64,000 bases of DNA from Cylindrospermum stagnale PCC 7417 (lineage in GTDB: Bacteria; Cyanobacteriota; Cyanobacteriia; Cyanobacteriales; Nostocaceae), in the NCBI RefSeq assembly GCF_000317535.1, contig NC_019757.1:4925501-4989500 (forward strand), given 5' to 3'. The notes beneath the pieces are model-generated. The model saw only the letters and a program-made list of their open reading frames with translations, was not told the origin of the DNA and did no database searches. Made by a program: the position numbers and the translations under genes. Below are positions 47,353 to 56,693 of the stretch, one piece after another (the first letter of the stretch is position 1; each line of letters begins with the position of its first letter).

Positions 47353-49994
47353 ATATTATCCCCAATGTGCCCCGCATTAACCCCAATGCTCATTTGATCG
47401 TCGGTGCGGCAGGTGAGGTTTATAGTTGGGTGGGCAGTGATGTGTTTGTCCTCGAAGGCATTCAGCCTGCTAGTATCCGCGATTTACTGGCGCTGATTGA
47501 TGGAGTTCGTCCCCTTGAGGCAATTTGTGCTGAACTTGCAGATGGCTATAATCTCGACCACCTACATGAGATCATTTTGGCTTTGAGTAAGGTGCAGATC
47601 ATTCAGGAAGCTCCTTTAACTGAAGCCGCACCCGAAAACGATGGCTGGGAGCCACCGGCAGCCCCTGAACAGATACGCCAAAAGGCGATGGGCTACGCCC
47701 CGCAAAAGGCGATCGCTTTACTCGGCAATCACCAATTACTCGACACTCTCGACAAAACCTTTGCAGCCGCAGGTTTTCAACATCGCCAAACTTTTCGGCT
47801 AAATAACTTTGAATCTTGTCAAACCCCTGAATTTCTCGCCCTTCAGCAAGCACGGATACTCTGTCCCCCCCCGACAGCAGATATAGAAAGTCTAGACTCG
47901 GTTAATGTCTCCTGGCTTTCTCAACTCTTCAAAGAATTCGACTTTGTAATCTGTGCTTTGGAGGGTGTACCATTTCAGGCGCTTTTCGATGTCAACAAAT
48001 CGGCGTTGGCAAGTGGCACTCCTTGTTTATTTGTCACCGCTTCCCAGGAAACAGCACTCATCGGCCCAACGGTAATCCGAGGCGCAACTGCTTGTTTTGG
48101 CTGTCGAGTCATTACTTTGGAAACGGTGCCATCAGTCTTTGGGGAGATTTTGCCCCAACTCTCAACCCCGATGATTGGGGTGGATAGTCCCATACTGGCG
48201 AATGTGGCGCGAGAATGCCTCGAGGAAGCTATTTCAATTCTCGGTTCGACTTTAACCGCAACTCGTGCAACCAGCGTTTTGCAAATTACACCGCAGGGAC
48301 GCACTGTGAAGCGGCTTCTCCCCAGCGGTGAATGTCATGAATGTGCGCCCCGACTCGATGCACCGTTGGGAGTTTTGGAACGAAAGGCGATCGCTTCTGC
48401 TGCTGAAGAAATCAGTCGCATCTGGCCGCTTTCACCCCAATCTACAACGCCTCCAGCCGCCGATGCTTACCAAACGGTGGGCATTTTGGGGGGTGGAACC
48501 GCTGGTTATCTCACGGCTTTAGCTTTTCGTGCCCTCAGACCAGATATCAAGGTAACTTTGATAGAATCGAGTGCCATTCCGGTGATTGGTGTGGGGGAAG
48601 CGACTACTCCCGAACTCGTGAAGTTTCTCCACAGTCCCCGCTTTTTAGGGTTAGACATTGTTGATTTCTATCAGCGGGTGCGTCCTACCTGGAAATTAGG
48701 AATTAAGTTTCAGTGGGGACTACCCGATGATTATGAATTCACCTTTCCGTTTCAGCGGGGACGGTTGCTAGAATCTCACCTTTATGAGTCAACGCTGAAT
48801 AATCAGTCATTGGGAGCAATGTTGATGAGTGGCGATCGCATCCCGGTCTTTGATCAGGGTGATGGCACTCCTTTATCTTTACTCCACCAAGTCCGCTGGG
48901 CGTATCACCTGGATAATCGGCGCTTCATTCGCTACCTGAAGGAGGAAGCGATCGCCGCAGGGATAAATCATCTCGATGTGAAAATTTCTGATGCACAGAT
49001 GTCTGCGGATGGCGAAAATATCACACATCTAATCACCGAAGATGGACGTCAACTCGCTTACGACTTATATATTGATTGTTCTGGCTTCCGCTCGTTTTTG
49101 CTAGAGCAGAAACTTGGCTCAAAATTCGTGAGTTACGCGGGTACTCTCGGCACTGATCATGCGATCGCCGCCACTGTCCCCCATAATGGCACGATAAAGC
49201 CTTACACCCTAGCCGAAACCATGAATAATGGCTGGTGCTGGAATATTCCTTTTGAAGATGCCGATCATCGCGGCTATGTGTTTTCTTCAGCATTCTGTAG
49301 TGATGAGCAAGCAGTCGCAGAAATGCGGGCTAAAAATCCGGGAATGAGCGAACCGTCGTTGATCAAATTTCGTTCAGGACGCCATGAGCATTTTTGGAAA
49401 GGTAACGTTGTTGCGATCGGTAATTCTTACGCTTTTGTCGAACCGCTAGAATCAACAGCAATTCATATGATCGTTCAGGAATTAGAACTCCTGCTCACCC
49501 ACTTTCCTGCATCAAAACGCGATCAAGCAGTTAAGTCTGTACTCAACCGCAAAATCAATCATCGTTGGGATTCCCTGCGTTGGTTTCTGGGAATTCACTA
49601 CAAGTTCAATCACCGCTTATCCACTCCATTCTGGCAAGCAGTCAATCGGGACACAGATATCTCCGGTGCAGCCGAGCGCGTAGCATTATTTCAGGAACGG
49701 GCCCCCCTGTCTTACCAAAATTCCATGTTTTATACACTGCATCCTCCAGAGTTTTTCTCTGACGATCACTCCTATGACACCCTGTTATTTGGGCAACAAA
49801 TACCCGCCCGCTTTGTTGAACCGGTCGAAGATGCAGCCACCTGGCAACGCCAACTCGCAATTCTCAAAGGGCTAACTAGCACCGCCATGCCCCAACACCA
49901 AGCCCTAACTTGCTTGCGCGATAAACGACCAGACTTGCTTTACGACTTTGCCAAGCGCCGAGATAGTTGGTTACACACCTGGCTTCCTGCCTAG
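47331..49994 (+). CDS. Ocin-ThiF/E1-like leader-binding protein fused to a tryptophan halogenase
   Basis: 887 residues. Residues 1-95 resemble a PqqD/RRE-like peptide-binding module (AHLIVGAAGEVYSWVGSDVF, DLLALIDGVRPLEAICAEL). Residues 120-345 are E1/ThiF-like with two CxxC pairs (ACFGCRV, 255-258; ECHECAP, 335-338) that probably bind zinc. This matches the Ocin-ThiF or F-protein partners of azoline cyclodehydratases. From about 383 (VGILGGGTAGYLTAL) follows a complete halogenase with the canonical GWCWNIPF, WKLGIKFQWG and VEPLESTAIHMI. The fusion suggests that the halogenase is brought to the peptide by the leader-binding part. ATG 47331; it overlaps the upstream gene by 22 bases. Confidence 0.85.
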   Translation: MSMAEFIDIIPNVPRINPNAHLIVGAAGEVYSWVGSDVFVLEGIQPASIRDLLALIDGVRPLEAICAELADGYNLDHLHEIILALSKVQIIQEAPLTEAAPENDGWEPPAAPEQIRQKAMGYAPQKAIALLGNHQLLDTLDKTFAAAGFQHRQTFRLNNFESCQTPEFLALQQARILCPPPTADIESLDSVNVSWLSQLFKEFDFVICALEGVPFQALFDVNKSALASGTPCLFVTASQETALIGPTVIRGATACFGCRVITLETVPSVFGEILPQLSTPMIGVDSPILANVARECLEEAISILGSTLTATRATSVLQITPQGRTVKRLLPSGECHECAPRLDAPLGVLERKAIASAAEEISRIWPLSPQSTTPPAADAYQTVGILGGGTAGYLTALAFRALRPDIKVTLIESSAIPVIGVGEATTPELVKFLHSPRFLGLDIVDFYQRVRPTWKLGIKFQWGLPDDYEFTFPFQRGRLLESHLYESTLNNQSLGAMLMSGDRIPVFDQGDGTPLSLLHQVRWAYHLDNRRFIRYLKEEAIAAGINHLDVKISDAQMSADGENITHLITEDGRQLAYDLYIDCSGFRSFLLEQKLGSKFVSYAGTLGTDHAIAATVPHNGTIKPYTLAETMNNGWCWNIPFEDADHRGYVFSSAFCSDEQAVAEMRAKNPGMSEPSLIKFRSGRHEHFWKGNVVAIGNSYAFVEPLESTAIHMIVQELELLLTHFPASKRDQAVKSVLNRKINHRWDSLRWFLGIHYKFNHRLSTPFWQAVNRDTDISGAAERVALFQERAPLSYQNSMFYTLHPPEFFSDDHSYDTLLFGQQIPARFVEPVEDAATWQRQLAILKGLTSTAMPQHQALTCLRDKRPDLLYDFAKRRDSWLHTWLPA

Positions 49995-50029
49995 AGCAAC
50001 GGTATAATCGCTAACTGTATCGCGGCAGT

Positions 50030-50059
50030 CCCCACCCTAAATGTACACATAGGGTGGGG
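50030..50059 (+). terminator. Terminator-like hairpin after the halogenase genes
   Basis: CCCCACCCT (50030-50038) pairs with AGGGTGGGG (50051-50059), 36 bases behind the stop codon. There is no T-run after it, so its function as an intrinsic terminator is uncertain. It separates the halogenase operon from the kinase gene. Confidence 0.4.
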
Positions 50060-50156
50060 ATGGACAGCGGGCAACGATTAACAACAAAGCCGGAATCGGG
50101 AGGGTAGAATGTGTTGTATATGATTATCACCACCCTCAATACAAAATTGAAGCCGG

Positions 50157-51584
50157 ATGGAACTGCTGCACCAGAGAGAAGACATCATTGCCCATCAGTA
50201 TCGGATTCTCGATACCTTGGGACAAGGTGGAAGTGGGACGACATACCTTGCTCAAGACTTAAAAAGCACTCAACAAGTGGCTCTCAAAGCCTTATCTCTG
50301 CACCGAATGACTGACTGGAAAATGATGGAGTTGTTTGAGCGAGAAGCAAAAATTCTCTCGCAACTCAATCATCCGGGTATTCCTGAATATTTAGGATATT
50401 TTCAGATAGAAACCCTCGAAGACCGTTATTTTTATATTGCCCAGCAACTGGCAGAAGGTAAGACACTGGCAGAGTTGGTAGAGAGTGGGTGGCGCACAAG
50501 TGAAGATCAGGTGCGGCGCATTGCTATCCAAATATTAGAAATTCTCGTTTATTTGCACTCCCTCAAGCCTCCTGTAGTCCATCGAGATATCAAGCCGCAA
50601 AATATTATTCGCCGTGACGATGGGCAGGTATTTTTGGTAGATTTTGGGGCTGTACAACATACCTATTACACAACTTTTATGCGTGGAAGTACAGTAGTAG
50701 GAACTTATGGTTATATGGCTCCCGAACAGTTTCGCGGACAAGCCGTGCCTGCTACTGATTTATATGCTTTAGGAGCAACTTTACTATTTCTTTTGACGCA
50801 CCGCTCCCCCGCAGATTTGCAAAGTGATGAGTTAAAAATTAATTTTCGTCCCCGCGTACAGATTAGTGAAGAATTTGCCGACTGGCTAGAGAAAATGTTA
50901 GAGCCAGATACCGAAGATCGTTTTTCTTCGGCACAAAATGCCTTGGAAGTATTGCAGGGCAAACGAAAGCTAACTGTAAAATCGAATGTCTCTGTTCAGT
51001 GGAAAAAAAGAGTTGGAGTTGCTATTACTGCTGTTAGTGCTGTTAGTGCTGTTACTACTATTAGCCTGTTAAATTCTCATAAGTGGGAGATTTTAAGCAG
51101 CATTGGATTTACTGATCTAGCTGGCAAAAATATACTTTACATAGCATCAGAACAAGGTAATAAGCAAGTTGTAAAACAGCAGCTTGCCAAGGGTGCTAAT
51201 GTCAATTCCCAGAACTTCTATAGCGCCACTCCACTGCATGTGGCAGCAGAACAAGGCAACAAGGACATAGTAGAACTGCTGATTACCAAGGGTGCTGCTG
51301 TCAATACCAAGAACAACGATGGCAACACTCCACTGCATTTGGCAGACGACCCAGACCTAGTAGAACTGCTGATTACCAAGGGTGCTGCTGTCAATGCCAA
51401 GAACAACGATGGCAACACTCCACTGCATTTGGCAGACGACCCAGACCTAGTAAAACTGCTGATTGCCAAGGGCGCTGATGTCAATGTCATGAACAGCAGT
51501 AGCAGGACTCCCGTGCAAGAAAGGGAAGAGCGTGAGAGACAGAGAGAAGTTGAAAGAAATTCACGTTCTGTTGGTGGTAAATAG
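50157..51584 (+). CDS. Ser/Thr protein kinase with ankyrin repeats
   Basis: 475 residues. Kinase domain 15-270 with glycine loop LGQGGSGTTY, Lys44 (VALKAL), HRDIKPQN (Asp144), DFG (162-164) and TYGYMAPEQF. A membrane segment lies at about 287-307 (VGVAITAVSAVSAV...). After it come four ankyrin repeats, two of which are nearly identical (TPLHLADDPDLVELLITKGA), indicating recent duplication. The layout implies an inner-membrane kinase with ankyrins on the other side or in a cytoplasmic loop. Such kinases are numerous in Nostocales. Its place inside the RiPP locus may be accidental. Confidence 0.85.
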   Translation: MELLHQREDIIAHQYRILDTLGQGGSGTTYLAQDLKSTQQVALKALSLHRMTDWKMMELFEREAKILSQLNHPGIPEYLGYFQIETLEDRYFYIAQQLAEGKTLAELVESGWRTSEDQVRRIAIQILEILVYLHSLKPPVVHRDIKPQNIIRRDDGQVFLVDFGAVQHTYYTTFMRGSTVVGTYGYMAPEQFRGQAVPATDLYALGATLLFLLTHRSPADLQSDELKINFRPRVQISEEFADWLEKMLEPDTEDRFSSAQNALEVLQGKRKLTVKSNVSVQWKKRVGVAITAVSAVSAVTTISLLNSHKWEILSSIGFTDLAGKNILYIASEQGNKQVVKQQLAKGANVNSQNFYSATPLHVAAEQGNKDIVELLITKGAAVNTKNNDGNTPLHLADDPDLVELLITKGAAVNAKNNDGNTPLHLADDPDLVKLLIAKGADVNVMNSSSRTPVQEREERERQREVERNSRSVGGK

Positions 51585-51708
51585 TCGGACGCAATTAATT
51601 ACACAAAATGTAGGCTGAAATTATTGTCTAGTAAAGAATCAGTATGTAATTGGTTCTATCGGGTTAATTAGGTAGCGATAAATCTAACAAAATACCACAA
51701 ACAAAAAC

Positions 51709-53196
51709 ATGGAAGTATTACATCAAGCTGAAGAAATTATCAATCAACGATATCGCATTCTACATAAATTGGGACAGGGTGGAGTCGGTATTACCTACGC
51801 AGCGGTTGACTTAGAAACCGGTGAACAAGTAGCGCTGAAAGTTTTATCATTGCACCGCATGAGTGACTGGAAAAAGATGGAGTTGTTTGAAAGGGAAGCA
51901 CAAATTCTTTCTCAACTCAATCATCCAGCAATTCCTCGCTACTTGGATTATTTTCAAATAGATACTAATTCTAACCGTTCCTTTTACATTGTTCAACAAT
52001 TAGCACCTGGAAATTCTCTAGCAACGCTAGTAGAAAATGGCTGGCTTCCTGGTGAAGGAGAAATTAGGCAAATAGCTAGTCAAATATTGGGGATATTGAC
52101 TTATTTACACTCACTCACACCGCCAGTTATTCATCGTGATATTAAGCCACAAAATATTATTTTATGTGATCATCAAAAAAAGTTATTTTTAGTAGATTTT
52201 GGAGCGGTAGCAGACACATATCATAATACTGTGACCGGCGGTAGTACAGTAGTAGGAACTTTCGGCTATATGGCTCCAGAACAGTTTCGCGGGCAGGCTT
52301 TTGCATCTACTGATTTATATGGTTTGGGAACAACGCTACTGTTTTTGTTGACTGGAAAATCACCCACTGATTTACCACAGCGTCAACTCAAAATTGATTT
52401 CCGTCCTTACGTTAATACTTCCCAAGATTTGGAAACCTGGTTAGAACAAATGTTGGAACCAGTCAGTGCTGACCGTTTTTCTTCAGCAGAGGTAGCCTTA
52501 GCAACATTATTAGGTCAAAGAGAACTTATACCCCGGTTATCAAAGAAAAGTCATCTAATTGTGACCGGAACTAAAAATAATTTAATTGTCAAGATTCCTC
52601 CAGGGTGTTTTTACAACAATTACAATTTTATCTCTTTATTTTTTTCTATAGTTTTTATTGGTGTTTTGGGGCTGATTTATTGGATTATACTTGTTGATTA
52701 CTTTGGTGGCTTGGGATTAGCAGCATTAATATTATTGTTTATATTTTCGTTGCCAGTAATAATGTTTGTAGCTTGCATACCGATATTACGTAACTATGTA
52801 GTAAAATCATTAAAATCATTATGCAAGACACTATTTTCCAAACCTTGGTCTCTTGTTATTACTTTCTTTCTGAATTCTGCATCAAGTATCCTGCTGCAAA
52901 TCGACCAAGATTATATCAGCCTAGAACGATGGTTGCTTGGTTGGTGCATTCAGCGGATCAAAATTCCTAATTCAGATATTATTAGTGTGGGATTAAAAAA
53001 TCCCATGCGTTATAAATTTTCTAATATTCTAATTTTTTATTCTTGTAAACCCTTTTGGGATTCGGAGTACCCGAAAAAGATTGAGAAATATTTTCGATTT
53101 GGTGCATTTTTGACACAGCAAGAGAAAGACTGGCTGGTGTGGCAGATAAGGCAATACTGTTCTGTTAACAATACCTTTGCCAAAAAAAGAGTATGA
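51709..53196 (+). CDS. Ser/Thr protein kinase with membrane segments, paralogue of the preceding
   Basis: 495 residues. The kinase domain is clearly homologous to that of the upstream gene (LGQGGVGITYAAVD, VALKVLSLHRMSDWKKMELFE, HRDIKPQNIIL, DFGAVAD, FGYMAPEQFRG). After it come two to three hydrophobic helices (about 308-328 and 336-362), then a unique C-terminal domain (DQDYISLERWLLGWCIQRIKI and onwards) without ankyrins. A tandem duplication with exchange of the sensor domain. Convergent with the TfuA gene, 34 bases apart. Role in the RiPP pathway unproven. Confidence 0.82.
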   Translation: MEVLHQAEEIINQRYRILHKLGQGGVGITYAAVDLETGEQVALKVLSLHRMSDWKKMELFEREAQILSQLNHPAIPRYLDYFQIDTNSNRSFYIVQQLAPGNSLATLVENGWLPGEGEIRQIASQILGILTYLHSLTPPVIHRDIKPQNIILCDHQKKLFLVDFGAVADTYHNTVTGGSTVVGTFGYMAPEQFRGQAFASTDLYGLGTTLLFLLTGKSPTDLPQRQLKIDFRPYVNTSQDLETWLEQMLEPVSADRFSSAEVALATLLGQRELIPRLSKKSHLIVTGTKNNLIVKIPPGCFYNNYNFISLFFSIVFIGVLGLIYWIILVDYFGGLGLAALILLFIFSLPVIMFVACIPILRNYVVKSLKSLCKTLFSKPWSLVITFFLNSASSILLQIDQDYISLERWLLGWCIQRIKIPNSDIISVGLKNPMRYKFSNILIFYSCKPFWDSEYPKKIEKYFRFGAFLTQQEKDWLVWQIRQYCSVNNTFAKKRV

Positions 53197-53230
53197 AAGA
53201 GTATGAAGAGAAAGGGCTGATGTCGTAGAA

Positions 53231-54925
53231 TTATTGTCTTCCACCTGCTTTGACAAATTCTTCTGGTGTACTAAAATCTAGCCAGAAAGCTACTTGGGCA
53301 ATGTTACATTCTTGAGGAAAGGCATTTAGCTGACACCAGTTTTTCAGTTCGACTTCCCAAGGTTCGTTTTGTAGGTTGGAGGTTGAGAGTTGAACTCTTT
53401 TTTTGATGATTGGGTAAAACCCAGATAGCCTTAAAGCATCGGCAAAAAAGCTCTCAGCAACTGAGAAATATTTGCTCATCCCTCGTCCCCACCAGCGGGG
53501 GACATTGACAAAACCCTCAAGCCGCGCGATCGCATCCATCATCTCAGAAAACTCGGCTTGAGTAAAGGAATTGACCGATAGCCAAGCCTGAAACTCAGTC
53601 TCGTTAGTAATTCCCCGTTCTTGGAGAAAATGATGGCTGATTTTTTGGATAATGCTGCTTCTCAAATTCCCCTCAGCTTGGCTGTTTGTCTGTTCAGCTA
53701 ATGCCCAGAGGGTGGCAATCTGACGGTATAGTCTGCGTTCACAATTTGCTAATAAAGCGACAAGCTCCATATCTGCGTTACTAGCAAAATTTTCTTTTTT
53801 ACCGACAATCACCAAAATGAATCGATGCAGTTCCTCAACTTGTTTTACAAAGGCTTCGTCTGGGCTATGAACTTTGAGCAATGCCTGAATGTGTCCCAAC
53901 CGCGCAACTAAAGCTGGCATTGCTGATGCATCTAAATCCAACTCATGGGGATGAGAACCCAAACCCAAAATTTCAGTGCTGTCAACCTCCGCTAAATCAG
54001 CCGCTGAGGGTTGCAGGTTCTGCTGTTGGGCTATAGCATCACACCAACGAAGTAGCCCAGCGAAATTACGCAACTGAATGTAAACTCTGCCGAGACATCG
54101 CGCTTCTTGGCAGATTTTTTCAGTCAGCGGTAGCCAGGAATATGCTGTAGGTAACGGACGAATCGCTACTCTAGCCTGAAGTTCTTCTATAAAAATGGAC
54201 TTGTTAAGTTTGAATTTTGGCTGTTCATTTGCCGCAGTGTTACCACTTTCCCCATCCATAGCGGCTAGATGTTTCAGCAGTCCAATGGCATCTAACTGTT
54301 TTTGATCTACATATCCGCCATTTTTCACAAATTCCCTAAACTGGGCTAAAACTTGGGGATCTCCTCCTTGTGTTTCCGCATCAGTCACTGCTTGGGCTAA
54401 ATGTCGTTGAGCGAAAAACTGCCCCTGGGCACAACTGATAATTAAATTAGCCTGAGCCGAATCAATGATGTTTTTGGACAGCGCATGGTTAACTGTAGCG
54501 CGGATGTTTACCAAGGCATCAGTCAGGGGTTGATACTGGGACTGAGCGCTGCTATGTAAAATCGCTACTTCATCATCCCCGATATACTGTCCCTCTCGGT
54601 AGGCTGTAAAAATAGAGCCAAATCCCTCCATGCCAAACACTTGCAGTTCAGCAGCTCGCAGTGCCCCCATGCTACTGGCACCAAATACCCGCACCCCTGC
54701 TTCTAAAGCCCAAAGAATTTCTTTATGCCAAACCGCAGTGCTGCTGTCAAAAAAACCGTCAATAATGCCAATTACGCGGGGTTGCAACCGCAGACAAGCC
54801 AGAATATCACCGCAACGGACAGGGGCAAGGTAACGGGCTGGTAAAATTTGACTAGCTTGGGTAAGGGATAGGGTGGGGCCAAGATAGATGAAAATTTGAC
54901 TAGGTTCCAAAGAATTCGCGTGCAT
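53231..54925 (-). CDS. TfuA-like protein, YcaO partner
   Basis: 564 residues. The TfuA core is in the first 130: IFIYLGPTLSLTQASQILPA, GDILACL, IGIIDGFFDSSTAVWHKEIL, FGASSMGALRAAELQVFGM, IGDDEVAIL. TfuA proteins act with a YcaO; in thioviridamide-type RiPPs and methyl-CoM reductase the pair installs thioamides, possibly by delivering sulfur. The remaining 430 residues are helical and much longer than the basic TfuA, ending in a segment shared with the MBL protein at 43.4-45.2 kb. Eight bases behind the ycaO gene, hence an operon. Confidence 0.85.
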   Translation of the reverse strand: MHANSLEPSQIFIYLGPTLSLTQASQILPARYLAPVRCGDILACLRLQPRVIGIIDGFFDSSTAVWHKEILWALEAGVRVFGASSMGALRAAELQVFGMEGFGSIFTAYREGQYIGDDEVAILHSSAQSQYQPLTDALVNIRATVNHALSKNIIDSAQANLIISCAQGQFFAQRHLAQAVTDAETQGGDPQVLAQFREFVKNGGYVDQKQLDAIGLLKHLAAMDGESGNTAANEQPKFKLNKSIFIEELQARVAIRPLPTAYSWLPLTEKICQEARCLGRVYIQLRNFAGLLRWCDAIAQQQNLQPSAADLAEVDSTEILGLGSHPHELDLDASAMPALVARLGHIQALLKVHSPDEAFVKQVEELHRFILVIVGKKENFASNADMELVALLANCERRLYRQIATLWALAEQTNSQAEGNLRSSIIQKISHHFLQERGITNETEFQAWLSVNSFTQAEFSEMMDAIARLEGFVNVPRWWGRGMSKYFSVAESFFADALRLSGFYPIIKKRVQLSTSNLQNEPWEVELKNWCQLNAFPQECNIAQVAFWLDFSTPEEFVKAGGRQ

Positions 54926-54933
54926 ATTAAGCC

Positions 54934-56118
54934 TTACAAAGACGTAGGGAGATGCATTCCAGGTACAACGACATGCACCACGGGAATGTCAAACTCCGAT
55001 CGCGTATGATTGACAAAGACGGCTTGGTTAAACCCTTGAGCGCTCAAACAATTGAGAATTTGTTGAATTTCTGCGGCAAAGTTTGAGGTAAGGGCCAACT
55101 CAGGCTGAGTTTCAAAATCTATGCGGGTAGCGATCGCTCTTTTGCTGCTAGAATTCAGGGCTGGGCTACCCGGTAACTTGACTTGTCCAAGGGCATAGGT
55201 GTCTAAATTAATATCATCCCGACTGCCTGCAATCATCGTCACCCGCGACTGAGCCGCTTCGGTAATCGCTCGTGCTAAGGCAATCTCTTTGGCACTGTGG
55301 CATCCCCACCCCAGGGCTGTAGGACGATGATGCCAATTTTCGCGATCGCTAATTAAGCATTTATAGGTAGGTATCCCCACAGTTAAGGTTAAATCAGTAA
55401 TCACGGCTGTTGCCCCGGCAAGTTGAACTTGATTGAGTAAAGATTGCAACAGCGGAGAGTTGATGCTCTGACTATCAACTAAACAGTTAATTCTTTGCTC
55501 TAGGGGGAGGTGCCACCAACGCCATTCGGCTTCGCGCTCAATGACTTCAAACAATCCATGTGCTAGAGCCTCCAGCAAATGGTTTCCTGAGGCTAGTCCA
55601 TTGCTAGAAGCGCTGAAGAGATGAGTATCACGGTTTTCAGTGGTGGTGTCTAAATCAAGATATGCTTGAGGTACATAAACGGGTTGATTCGTAAATAAAT
55701 CAGTCCCACAAATCCAATCTAACGGTTTAGTCGGATGATAAAATGGCGATCGCTTACCAGGCTCTAAAACTCTAGGATCAATCGCCTGGTGATTTCGACA
55801 AATTTCTTCATATGAGGCAACCATCTCTGGCTCTCTTAAGTTTTCTGCGTGATAAGACTCAACAGATTCCATCACCGCTGAAATCATTGCCAACAGCAGT
55901 GAAATTCCCTTGCCTTGAGAACCGGAAAAGCCTTTGCCATTAGGGCGAATTGCTTGAGCAACAGGAATACCAATGCAGTCAAGCCCAGTAATGTCTGCAA
56001 CACGCGTAATGCCGAAAGCAGGTAGAAGTTTTTGTAGCCGCTCCCAAGTGGAATCGGGTTCTTCAGTCCGAAACGTACCATCAAGATTCAGCTTAGGAGC
56101 AGTCAGATTTTGCCACAT
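54934..56118 (-). CDS. YcaO-family ATP-dependent peptide-modifying enzyme (TfuA-associated type)
   Basis: 394 residues. ATP-binding elements are visible in SQGKGISLLLAMISAVMESVE, GNHLLEALAHGLFEVIEREAEW and SAKEIALARAITEAAQSR. YcaO enzymes phosphorylate the backbone amide to form azolines, thioamides or amidines. The C-terminus ends VVPGMHLPTSL and lacks the PxPxP tail of azoline cyclodehydratases, fitting the TfuA-dependent, thioamide-type group. On the other hand, an Ocin-ThiF-like protein in the same locus is a usual azoline partner, so the outcome at the Cys-Cys pair is open. Confidence 0.85.
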   Translation of the reverse strand: MWQNLTAPKLNLDGTFRTEEPDSTWERLQKLLPAFGITRVADITGLDCIGIPVAQAIRPNGKGFSGSQGKGISLLLAMISAVMESVESYHAENLREPEMVASYEEICRNHQAIDPRVLEPGKRSPFYHPTKPLDWICGTDLFTNQPVYVPQAYLDLDTTTENRDTHLFSASSNGLASGNHLLEALAHGLFEVIEREAEWRWWHLPLEQRINCLVDSQSINSPLLQSLLNQVQLAGATAVITDLTLTVGIPTYKCLISDRENWHHRPTALGWGCHSAKEIALARAITEAAQSRVTMIAGSRDDINLDTYALGQVKLPGSPALNSSSKRAIATRIDFETQPELALTSNFAAEIQQILNCLSAQGFNQAVFVNHTRSEFDIPVVHVVVPGMHLPTSL

Positions 56119-56693
56119 TCCCTTGTTTCGTTACTCAATCATTACTACAAGTAACACTATATGCTTCACACTTTATCTAATCAGCTAAACCACATCTAGT
56201 TTGCATAATATTAAATTTTACATTTCTTGTGGGGTGGGCGTCGCACTACGTGCCGCTACGCTAACGCCCGCCCAAAATATACAAGTTACAGCAGATTGCA
56301 GTTAACATGTAAGCACCTCCATTTATTTTCTGGAAGTGCTTTAATCTTTTATTTCTCAGTCAGGCGTTGCATAATAGCAGTATGAATTGAGGCGAATCCT
56401 GATGGATTTTCCAAGATGTGGGTCTTCTGATAACCATAAGAACCGAAAAAATTAACATAATCACATTTGTTGTGATTAATGAAAAAACTCGTTTGAGACC
56501 CTATTTGGTTCCTATCCATCAGAAAACATTGTGCTACTCTAAAACCGAGCAAATGCTGAGGCATTCTGTTCAATTGTGATTGCACTACCTCAAATATCGT
56601 TCTGTTTCTTTACCAGCCTAGAACATACCTTAGTTTAGCAACGCCCTCAGTTACTACCTGAGTTCGGACTCGGACCACAAGCTTAAATCAAAA
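56119..56693. other. Spacer between precursor gene and ycaO
   Basis: 575 bases. A dispersed GGGGTGGGCG...CGCCCGCCC repeat lies at 56230-56275. An imperfect hairpin AGCACCTCCA...TGGAAGTGCT (56312-56340) follows the precursor gene and might be a processing site or partial terminator. That would allow more precursor than enzyme mRNA. A 78-codon minus-strand open frame (56349-56585) has no leader-like features and is not called as a gene. Confidence 0.45.

Noticed and set aside
56349-56585. 78-codon minus-strand frame between the precursor and ycaO as a second precursor
   Set aside because: No Nif11 or NHLP leader features, no GG-type cleavage site, overlaps a hairpin and flanks a repeat; probably chance.
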